Assembly (NCBI GenBank): GCA_002007465.1
Contig: LNAC01000009.1
Coordinates: 5,544,824-5,608,823, forward strand
Direction of reading: 5' to 3'
Source of the DNA: Ailurus styani
Taxonomy: Eukaryota; Chordata; Mammalia; Carnivora; Ailuridae
DNA: 64,000 bases
This document shows, one piece after another, positions 34,641-43,601 of the stretch. Numbering within the stretch: position 1 is the first letter of the stretch; every line of letters starts with the position of its first letter. The position numbers were made by a program, and so were the translations under genes. The notes beneath the pieces are model-generated. The model was not told the origin of the DNA. It did no database searches and saw only the letters and a list, made by a program, of their open reading frames with translations.

Positions 34641-35996
34641 AGGAATAATTAGAGATTTCTATTTGGGCGCAAAAGGTTAGGGTATTTTTAAAATAGATCA
34701 AATATTGGAACCAGGAAATCAGTCAACCCTGCAAATTTTTATTTATTAGTTTTAAGAAATCCCCAAGTCAGACAATTTAGCCTTGATTCTAGCCAGGATA
34801 TATTTTTTGCATATACGTGTGTGTTTTCCTCCTAGGAAGTGGTGCTCTCAAAACCTCTCAAAGCACAGAGAATTTATTGTACCCTTTATATTTTTACCAA
34901 GTTGAAATGTTTTGAAATTATAAAAGCAAAGTGCAATCTAGTCACGACTTAAATTTTCCTAATACAGGATCTGGGTTTTATTTTTTCCTTACTCATGGCT
35001 ACTGCCCTTTATTTTCTTCTTGTAACAGAATTCCCTGAAACAGATTAGGTGGTAATTGTACTGAATCTTGTTTTGGAAAACGGAAAAGCATCCAATCTGA
35101 TTCATATATCAATTTGTGGGGCTTTCTTTAGCATTCTTCTCCAAGTTTAATCTCTGACCTGTGTGACTTCATAACTTTCTGTCTCTTAAAGGGGGTTTGG
35201 AATCAGTTGAAAAACCTTGTACTTAGTTATCCATGAAGACTTGTAGTCAGCCTGATATATAGAGAACATTCTGGACTGGAAATAGAGTAAGGTGCCAAGG
35301 GTCAGCAAACTTGGCTACTGCCAGTGATTCAGAACCACCTCCCTACCCTAAGTGAGTAAAGATATTTGATATGAATATGAATGGTATGAATCTCCTGGTG
35401 ATATTTAGGATGTATATGTTCCTGTGTGTGTTTGGAGAGTATAAAGGGTGTTTACACAGAGGGCTCTTTTGTTGACCTTATTTATTTGAAAATCTTATTT
35501 TATTTGTAATCGCATGTGTATATTTTTGTGATGCTAAATGCAATCTCTGTATACTTTTTTGTATATATGTAAATATTTGTAAATATATTGGAATGCAGTG
35601 GTGCAGTATGTGTATATTATATACCCGTACCCACTGTGGGCTGAATTTATTTAAGTTCCGTGAGGACATCATAGTGGCATTGATCATGCTGCTGTAATGA
35701 GGTCGTGGCTGTATCTCATTCATGAGCCTCTATTTTGAGGGGCTTTTGTTTGGGTAAAATTGGCTAATTTGGAGTTGGAATTAGGATGTGAAAATATTAA
35801 CAGAAAGCAGGATATTCTTAGCTTTAATATCATCTGCCAGTTTCCATTTAAATGGATGATAAATTAGTGATATAAACCTGAAAAACCTTAGTGTGTGAGA
35901 CTGAGACACCAGCAGGTTCTTAAGCTCTATTAGTCCTTTATTTTCTTGGCCCATAGTTGAGTATTATTATTGAGTAGTATTTATATTGAGAATTAA

Positions 35997-36086
35997 GTCT
36001 ACGGCCATACCACCCTGAACGCGCCCGATCTCGTCTGATCTCGGAAGCTAAGCAGGGTCGGGCCTGGTTAGTACTTGGATGGGAGA
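35997..36086 (+). pseudogene. 3'-truncated 5S ribosomal RNA retrocopy
   Basis: 90 nt that match vertebrate 5S rRNA nucleotides 1-90 with no difference I can detect from memory, starting GTCTACGGCCATACC and stopping at GGATGGGAGA. The last 31 nt, including part of the C box and the terminator, are absent. The flanks repeat GAGAATTAAG at 35988-35997 and 36083-36092; the 3' copy overlaps the end of the RNA match. That pattern fits reverse transcription primed by microhomology. It is probably not transcribed by RNA polymerase III. Confidence 0.92.
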
Positions 36087-39000
36087 ATTAAGGGGCTGTG
36101 GAAAAAGTTACTTTCATCACTTTCATCACGTTTCAAAACAGATAGGAAAATGTCCTTTAAATAGAGAAATCTGTTGGTAGTTGCCATGTCAATACCTGAT
36201 ACTAAATTTTAATTTTGGAACAGTGTTTTCACTGATATGTCTCATTTTATATCTGTCTCTGTGAGGCAGGAAAAGGAGCATTAGCTAAGGGAAGGCTGTA
36301 CCTAGGTGGGGTGGGGTGGGGTTTAATAAGGAACAGGAGATGAGTAATCTGTATATTTGCAGCAGCTGTGATTAATTTAGTCCTGTCTTGGCGTTTCAGA
36401 CTATAGATTTTTCTTATTGGAGTCGCATATCAAAGATGAGTAGGCTCATCTGAGAAAATGCTTCTAGTGAATAAAATGCCTCCAGTTGTATTTCTTTGTC
36501 TCTGTGAGACCACTTGTGTTCTGCAAATTGATGATATATTCACACATGAAATAGAATTCTTAATATTAGATGCATGGCGTGCTATCAAATCTGGGCCTTC
36601 AAACCTCTACCAAGGATGACGGGTGAGGGAGGATATCTTTTTAGAGGCTAGTGAATATGTGCAGTGCCAGTGTGTGAATGTGGAATATCTCAGATTTCGG
36701 TTACTCCTGTTTTCACCTGGCACATGTATTTGCACAGACAAGGGGAGGAGATGTATAGTATACACTTGAACACATTCACGGCAAAAATTAAGTAGAGGTT
36801 ATTTTTGCATGATAAAATATAACTGCAAAACAACTGTTTACCCCATTATTTTTCAGATGATTACATCTGTGTCATACAATATTAAATTATCCTAAAAAGA
36901 GGAGTTAGAATCAGAAGTTGGTTTTATCACCCAACAAACGTTACATTTGCCTCTTCATTGCATTTTTAATAAGAAGCCGGCTATTCATAACACCTCTCAG
37001 TTACAGTATTAAATTTAAAATAAAGTTGTAATTGCCTTTTTGTAAATAAACATTAAAATTTGGTAATGTACTGTTTCTGAAAAATCAGTGAAAATGTCCA
37101 TAGTGTCTGACATTCTGTTCTAGTAACCAAATCATTCATTGCAGTCGGAGAGTAGCAGAGCAGATGTTATGCTATTTAAAATTCATAGAACTGACTCAGG
37201 CTCAGTATGGACATTAATTTGAGGAAAGGAGCAGCAATAAGAAGTGAGATTGACATTGTGAATATGACTTCTGTTTCTAACAGTTGCAAAGGCAGTTACT
37301 TGCAGTTAAATAAGAATTGCTTAGAAAACCAGACCTTTCCCCCATTCTATACTCTTAGATATTGATACTTTATTTCTATTCACGCTGCACCTCCCAGTCT
37401 TTCCTGGATACTGTGACCACTTTACATTAAAAAAAAAAAAAAAAGACAATTCATCTTCCTTAAACTAAAATTACAGAACATGGTATTACACTGTGTTCCA
37501 GCTTCACTGAGTTTTTGAACAGAAACTTATTAAGCATGCCTTGTGTTTAAGGAACAATAATTGATGTGTGAATGGAATCAATCACCTCTTGAAGGGAAGG
37601 GTGTCAGGATAATGTAGGGGGACATACCCTTAAATTGGGTAAAGATAAATGTATTAAATTAAGTGTAACTGACTTGTTGGTGCCATAGAAATATTTCCTT
37701 TGGAAGTCTGTGAATATGAAATGTTTTCTTAAGCTAAAATTGGTATTTTTCATTTATTAGTTTGGTGTAACTTTTGAGAATTCCATTTCTGTATAATATT
37801 GTTAATCACTGAAGCACCATTTCTTAATTTTAAAAATATTTTTGTTAATTTCTTTTGTGTTTTCTTTAAACATTATTTCTTATCAAACTACTCTAAGCAG
37901 TGCGGTTTTTTTTTAACCAGTGTGATTTTTTAAAAACATTATTTGAACAGTAGATTCAGTTTTTTAATAGTTGGAAGTACATTTTGTTAATTCTGCACTC
38001 CAGATTCACTTAAGCCTGAATTTGGTCATAAAACATACTACTTATTAGGAATATTTTCCTATTTTGGTGTACATTTCCAGTCTATATCCTAAGACAATCA
38101 TCTTTTTAGGTGTAGTATGGTTTATTGATACATTGGTAATTTCAGGGTTCAGGGTTCTACTCTTCTGATAGGCTTATGGAATGAAAGTTAATAGAGTGAG
38201 TGATTCTATTATGTTCAGAATGAGATAGGGAATTACAGCTAGCTTTCCTGTAGGTATGCAGTAAACAGTATTTAAATTTTTATATCACTAGTATTATTTT
38301 CTCTTTTGAAGCTATTGTGAATATCCACTTGTCTGTGATGAAAATTAGGCTTTGTGAACATTAAAATTGGACCCATAAATTTTCCCAAACATCAAATCAG
38401 TATGACCAACCATTATAAATTGTGAAATGATAATATATGATAATTTCAAAGTAAATACTTGCAAACCATAGAAAATAACCACTGTATTTTTAAAAATTTT
38501 ATTCCTACCCCCCTTTGCATGTTACAGTTTTTTCCTAAATTATGTGTTGTGATGTATTAAAAATCTGCAGGAAAAAAATTGCTTAGAATGTTTGAGGGCA
38601 ATAAGAATTTTTATTATTTTCTGAAGAATGAGGGCTTTTGTGTTTGTTTAGCTCCTGGTTATCTTATTAAAAATAACTTTTAATGATTGGTAAAATATTT
38701 TAGGACTTCATAGCTTTTTATAATTATCTGGATACATTCCTTTTGCCACATAGACCATATGGCTAGTTCTCCAGTGATTTTTTGTTTGTTTTTAATAAAC
38801 TTTGCTATTCAACAATCAAAGAGTCTTACATTTTAGAGACTTCTTCCAGTTGAGGTAGACAGGACTTAGATAATAGGAAAGGCAGATACAGTGTCTTAAC
38901 ATTTTCACAGTAGAGCTTATAAGTGAAGGAAATTATCCAAATAGGTTATCTTCATTGTGTAGCACCAGTACAAAAAGTGGTTTCATTAATCATTGAATCA

Positions 39001-40279
39001 GAGGAAGCAGTTATAAATCATTTCTTACTTTGCTCTAAAGATTATTGTCATTTCAGGCCACATTATTATATCCTCTGGGCAGTTTCCATTGTAAGGTTGA
39101 ATATACTTTTTCTTTATTCACATCATCACTAAAGGCTAAGCTAATCATATAGGAGTTAAAATAAGTTATGTTTGATCTTTTTCCCTGAAAATAATGGTGA
39201 ACCTATTGTCTATATTATGGATATTAGTCATAAATGCACTTGTTTCAATCATAGCAGAAATTACATTTGGAGAATACAATTACTTGATTTTGTAGTAGTG
39301 TGAAATACTTTTTAAAAATTGTGCTCGTCTGTAACTGAAACGTTATAGAATTGTAACACTATAGGGATTATAGAGTTATATTTATTAGCTCTCCTCAAGA
39401 GATCGAAGCACAATAATTTTCATGTAACAGTTCTTATCCAAGTGCTGCTAATCTGTGTGCAAATAATGAAGCTATTTGGTTGCCTATCTAGCTACTCACA
39501 AATCACTGTAATCCTTGAGACTTTGTCTTGTTGCTCATTTGTACTAAATTTGGGGTATTGTGGGTTAATATTTTAGATCAAAATCTGTCAACTCAGCTCT
39601 GTGATACAGCAAACCATTTGGATTCATTAGTTTTATATGTGTTATCAGTAGAATAAATTTTGAAGGGGCTATTTACTACCAATAACTAAGGGGGAAAATT
39701 ATATTGTCAATATCATTTGACTTGAACATTTGTGGTATTGTGGAAGTCTTATTTGTTGTGTTCTGAATTGCTTAAGCCATACATACTCTTAAGGATGTTT
39801 TCCTGCTGTGTTCTTTTTCTGCTTTGTCTGTTACTACTTCATAGCTTTTAGAAACTGAGAAGTTATTGGAACATTTTATTTTCTTGAGTTCATCACTTTT
39901 GACTCTTGTATGATATGTGATGTCATAAAGGATAGCAAGCCTTTCACTAAAACTACTTCACTAAATGCATTTCAGAGTAAACACTGTGATTCCGCAGGGT
40001 GGATTCAGTAGGCCCTTCTTTCCAATGTTTTCTTCTGTTATGGTGCCTACCACCTTAAGGGCACTTAAATGGTAGAGGATGGAAAAGTCAAACGTTGTTT
40101 TGATGTTTATCGAGTAACAAGATTACAGAAAATTTGATTTTTGTTGTCAGTGTATTGAAAACCTTTTTGCATTGATAAATGTTCTCTAGGAATGTGACTA
40201 CATTCATCAGGTGTGAACTCTTGTAAATGAATTTTGTATCTTGAATCCACGTGTATATTAAGTGTATCATCAATATAAA

Positions 40280-40285
40280 AATAAA
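40280..40285 (+). terminator. Candidate distal polyadenylation signal of SCAI
   Basis: AATAAA followed within 25-40 bases by a T-rich stretch (AGTTTTTGGTACTTCTTC), as expected of a cleavage site near 40300. It is the last canonical hexamer before the GOLGA1 CpG island. Confidence 0.4.
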
Positions 40286-40518
40286 CATTATTTGCTTAAA
40301 GTTTTTGGTACTTCTTCAGAATTGTTGACAACATACGTGCTAAACTGTTAGGGTTTGCTTCTTTCAGAAAATACCTCAGATACTTCAGACTGTCTTGGGG
40401 TCATAGCTTCAGATGCTTATTCTTCTAGTTGGTAAGTTTCTTCCGAGTCCCAGTCTTGGTTTTTTCCCTGCCCTGCTCCAAGTGGTCAAAACTGTCACAC
40501 GCGGAGGGAGGATTGTTT

Positions 40519-40541
40519 GGGGGGAGGGGTGCGGGGAGGGG
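40519..40541 (+). promoter_or_regulatory. G-rich tract with two GGGGAGGGG motifs between SCAI and GOLGA1
   Basis: Six Gs, A, four Gs, TGC, four Gs, A, four Gs on the transcribed-strand sense. It can form a G-quadruplex and contains the MAZ-type motif GGGGAGGGG twice. MAZ sites are known to promote polymerase pausing and termination between close genes. A role here is inference from position, about 240 bp after the candidate SCAI poly(A) signal and about 450 bp before the CpG island. Confidence 0.35.
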
Positions 40542-40949
40542 AGTGGAACCTGCTGACCCTCTGGTTGGTTTTGGGTCCTGGGCCAGAAGATAGATTTCAT
40601 TGTGGAATGTCTGACTTGTTTGGCATTGAAGAGTCCAGAGCCCCGACCTAGGCTAATTTGCAGCGTAACTTTGAACGAGGCAGTTACCTCTCTCGAGTTT
40701 GTTCAATTGTCAAAAGTTGGAGGACCATTGGCAGATAATGAAATGAATGTAGTGGACTGCCATCAGCTTATTTGGAAGTGCAATATATCGGAGCGTATTA
40801 TATAAGGGTATGATCCCGGAAACTTTTCTTTCTGTGGTACATTCTGTGTCCTGGGTTGCGATATAAAACGTATGACCTGCAGTAGGTCATAGGCACCAAA
40901 GTTAAAAACTAGTCACAAAGCGCGAGGACCTAGTTCTAGTTTCTAAAGC

Positions 40950-41760
40950 CACAGGCTGCTTCTGTGAGAGGAGGGAGGCACGGACTCGCCGTGATCACCT
41001 ACTACACGGCGGCCGGGCGGCTGTGCAGGGCGCAGTGGGGTTGGGATGCGGCGAGCGGGACGGAAGCTCCCCCTCCGTCTCGCGCAGCAGTACCGGACCG
41101 CACACGCTGGCCCCACGGCACCAACTGGGTGCTTTTCCCTTCCGCCACAAGGCTCCTCCCACTCCCCCGCCCCCTTAAAAAAAAAAAAGAACAAGAAACA
41201 CTTTGGCCACCCAGTCATCATCCACGGTCGGGCCGCTCGGTGACGTGGCGGACCGCCCTTAGAGAGCACCCGGCCTCGCGCCCGCGCCCTCCAGCGGCTC
41301 CCGCCCAACCGCAGCCCGGATGGTCTCGCCGTAGACCGCGGAGATCGCGCGCGGGCGCATGCGCATGCGCGTGACAGGCCCGCCCCGCGCGTAGCCACTT
41401 CCGGCGCGCTGGTGGAGGTGCGGTTCCGGGTCGCTTCTCTGCTCGCCGGCCGGCCGTGGGGGTTGGTGACGCGGGCCGGCGTTCACGAGAGGTCCCGGAG
41501 GCGGGGCTCTGCCCGCTGCCCAGAGAGCGGCAGGTGCGCGGGCGGGGGCCGGAGAGGCCAGGAGGCCCCTCTTTCTCCCGGTGGCCTCGGTCTGCCCCAG
41601 AGTGGCTTGGACGGGCTTGCCCGAGACCCAAGGCGGGGGGCGGTACCGAGGTGCTGAAAGGGCGGGGGTGGGGGCAGAGTGGCTGCCCGGCCGGGGAGTC
41701 TGGAGCCTAGGGTTTCAGGATTTCCCCCCCCCCCACCAGCGACCTTAGACAAGTCACTCT
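40950..41760 (+). promoter_or_regulatory. GOLGA1: CpG-island promoter of GOLGA1
   Basis: An abrupt GC- and CpG-rich block, densest from 41220 to 41700, in an otherwise AT-rich window, lying just upstream of the GOLGA1 5' exons. Visible elements: two overlapping NRF1-type palindromes GCGCATGCGCA/GCGCATGCGCG at 41355-41371, an ETS/GABP-type ACTTCCGG at 41397-41404, a CRE-like TGACGTGG at 41241-41248, and several GC boxes. There is no convincing TATA box. This is typical of a housekeeping promoter. Open frames on both strands here reflect high GC content, not genes. The exact start site cannot be read from sequence; 41370-41420 is likely. Confidence 0.85.
41405..41533 (+). other. GOLGA1: Putative non-coding first exon of GOLGA1
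   Basis: Sequence downstream of the NRF1/ETS cluster ends at a possible donor GGCAG|GTGCGC (GT at 41534-41535). Other donors such as CCAG|GTAAAC near 42009 are possible. Boundaries are inferred only. Confidence 0.3.
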
Positions 41761-42342
41761 TCCTTTCTGGGTCTCAGTTTCCTTGCTGTCAGGTGGGAGA
41801 GACGTTGAGTCCCTCCCTTCTTTGACAGCCCAAACGCGGGCGGTTCTAGAAGGAGTCTGAGTTGAGTGGGATCCAGACTGCCGTGGCAGGTACCTGCCTC
41901 TCCCTGGGCGTTAGGCAGTTGTTTTTTTACCCAGTTTAGCCATTCTTTTTCTCAGCGACGTTCTTAGTGCGAGTCACGGCTCTGTGATTAGACAGCCCGG
42001 GTCTGGCCAGGTAAACAATGTGTGACTGTCAGAATCAACTGAGAAATAAATACTGGCCCTAGGAAACCATAATCTCATTCAGGTTGTTTTTGCTCGGACT
42101 CCCAAGGTGAAGTAAATTTAGGCACCAATGAGAGATTCTGTTCTTTATGCCTGTTAGTGAAGCTCCTGGGTAGATCACAAATGCAAAGGAGAAGGTATCC
42201 CACTGAGGATTGTGGCAGTTATAGATTCTCCCCCTCTTTCTTCTGGTTAATTCTCCCTTTCTCCTCTTCCGTTTCCCCCAAACATTTTGGCCTTACACTT
42301 GAAAGGAAATACCCAATGCATTTTATCTTTGTTTTCATGCAG

Positions 42343-42392
42343 GACAGAATGCTTTGACCTCCAAGCTGTTTTAAATCTGGTAGATAAGCCAG
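42343..42392 (+). other. GOLGA1: Putative 5'UTR exon of GOLGA1
   Basis: 50 nt between a strong acceptor (T-rich tract then CATGCAG) and a perfect donor CAG|GTGAGT. It contains a three-codon upstream reading frame ATG CTT TGA (42349-42357). It may be constitutive or alternative; RNA data would decide. Confidence 0.5.
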
Positions 42393-42604
42393 GTGAGTAG
42401 GTGGTTTACAGACATTGAAGAATTGTACAGACTTAAATGGATAATCAGAAGTGGTAAGAAGTCCTTTCTAGATCGTAGAGCAGAACCTAGGTGTTCTGCA
42501 CAGAATATGGAAACTTAAGGTTAGAACCAGAATATTGGTGTTTCATAGAACACTGGGAGGAAAAGAAGTTTGAATCTCATGTTGAATATCATGTAAAACA
42601 TTCT

Positions 42605-42666
42605 ATTAGCAATAATCGCACCTCGGATAAACCTCATTGGCTACGATACTGCCACTGCGCAAAGCT
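42605..42666 (-). pseudogene. 3'-truncated U4 snRNA retrocopy
   Basis: Read on the minus strand, 62 nt match the 5' end of U4 snRNA (AGCTTTGCGCAGTGGCAGTA through GATTATTGCTAAT) with about one difference (GAGGTGCG for GAGGCGCG). The perfect 15-bp direct repeat CATGTAAAACATTCT flanks it at 42590-42604 and 42668-42682. This is a LINE-mobilised, 3'-truncated copy in a GOLGA1 5' intron. It lacks the Sm site and snRNA promoter elements, so it is a pseudogene. Confidence 0.92.
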
Positions 42667-42996
42667 ACATGTAAAACATTCTGAAGTTGAAACAGTTCAG
42701 GTCATTTTAATCACCCTTTAAGAGAATTTCTAGGAAATGTTTAAGGGTATCTGATGCTTATATAGGATAGTTGACTGGCTTGCCTGTTTTTTCTAGGTTG
42801 TCAGGTTTTTCTAGTCAACAGCTGATGGCAAACCATCCTAGAACATTAGAATGTTATACCTTTATCCCCATATTGAGTACATATTTTGTCTTCATCTGAA
42901 AAAAAGGAAAGTAAGCTGTAGTTAATATTGGGGGGAGGATTCCCAACCATTTTATGATGTTAACGTGTACCCTGGGAAATTTTACTATATGTGTTA

Positions 42997-43019
42997 TATT
43001 ACGCCAACGTGGCGTAATA
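42997..43019. repeat. 10-bp perfect inverted repeat with 3-nt loop
   Basis: TATTACGCCA / ACG / TGGCGTAATA in a GOLGA1 5' intron, at the edge of a MIR relic (about 43020-43180). Confidence 0.85.
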
Positions 43020-43180
43020 AAGAGTAAGGACTTGTGAGTCACAGTCCTGGGTTCAAATACCAACTCTGCCACTTAAGCACACACTCTTTGGCAGTTACCT
43101 CATCTCCTTGAGACTGGATTTCCTTATCTGTTTTTGCATGTGAAGCACCTGAGTACTTTTTAAATGTTTAGCAGTTGTGT
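43020..43180 (+). repeat. MIR SINE relic
   Basis: CAGTCCTGGGTTCAAATACC, AACTCTGCCACTTA and GGATTTCCTTATCTG match MIR. Confidence 0.7.
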
Positions 43181-43298
43181 TCTGTTAAATATACATGTAA
43201 AATTATGAAACTTAATTTTGAAACCTGAAGCTTAAAAAGCAACTCAGTGGTGAAATCTCTCCTGTGTTTAACTTAGCTCTCTTTTGTCTGATTTACAG

Positions 43299-43466
43299 AT
43301 ATGGTTCTGTAAGCCCTTGGCCCACATTTAAGTGGGAATGCAGCTATCTTGGATGTCTGGAACTTTTTAGGCATCAGTTTCTCAAGTCCTGCTTGCTGGC
43401 CAAAGGACTAGACTACTGGGGCGGTTCACGAGCTGGTCATCCGTGCAGGATAGCCACACAGCAAAA
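43299..43466 (+). other. GOLGA1: 5'UTR part of the first coding exon of GOLGA1
   Basis: Begins after acceptor CTGATTTACAG and runs to the GOLGA1 start codon. It holds two short upstream frames: 43301-43312 (3 codons plus stop) and 43338-43370 (10 codons plus stop). There is no upstream ATG after 43370. Confidence 0.65.
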
Positions 43467-43601
43467 ATGTTTGCAAAACTAAAGAAGAAAATTGCAGAAG
43501 AGACTGCCGTGGCCCAGAGGCCAGGGGGTGCTACTAGGATCCCACGGTCAGTGAGCAAGGAATCGGTTGCCTCTATGGGAGCTGACTCAGGAGATGACTT
43601 T
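43467..43601 (+). CDS. GOLGA1: GOLGA1 first coding exon
   Basis: 45 codons, ATG in context CAAAAATGT (A at -3), ending in phase 0 at TTT|GTAAGTATC, a near-perfect donor. It encodes [20 protein letters not shown] through ADSGDDF. The first ~20 residues are the carrier-capture tip shared in type with golgin-245 (established knowledge). Confidence 0.97.

Larger units (their letters stand above)
31187..40305 (+). other. SCAI: SCAI presumed long 3' untranslated region
   Basis: About 9.1 kb from the SCAI stop to a distal AATAAA. It is AT-rich with no spliced coding pattern and contains only one CAN-SINE, although the flanking introns average about one per kb. That depletion fits a constrained transcribed 3'UTR (inference). 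Inside are MIR and L2 relics (32980-33150, 33710-34000, 34490-34640), the SINE at 33365-33561 and a 5S rRNA retrocopy at 35997-36086. Earlier AATAAA hexamers at about 36469, 37045, 38797 and 39652 could give shorter 3' ends. Extent is unproven without transcript data. Confidence 0.55.

Noticed and set aside
35997..36086. Functional 5S rRNA gene
   Set aside because: The last 31 nt, part of the internal promoter and the terminator are missing, and flanking repeats mark an insertion.
40943..41752. Several 75-151-codon open frames on both strands in the GC-rich block
   Set aside because: High GC removes stop codons. Frames overlap on both strands, have low-complexity Arg/Pro/Gly composition, no family resemblance and sit in the GOLGA1 CpG island.
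42605..42666. Functional U4 snRNA gene
   Set aside because: Only the first 62 nt are present, with no Sm site and no snRNA promoter; target-site duplication present.
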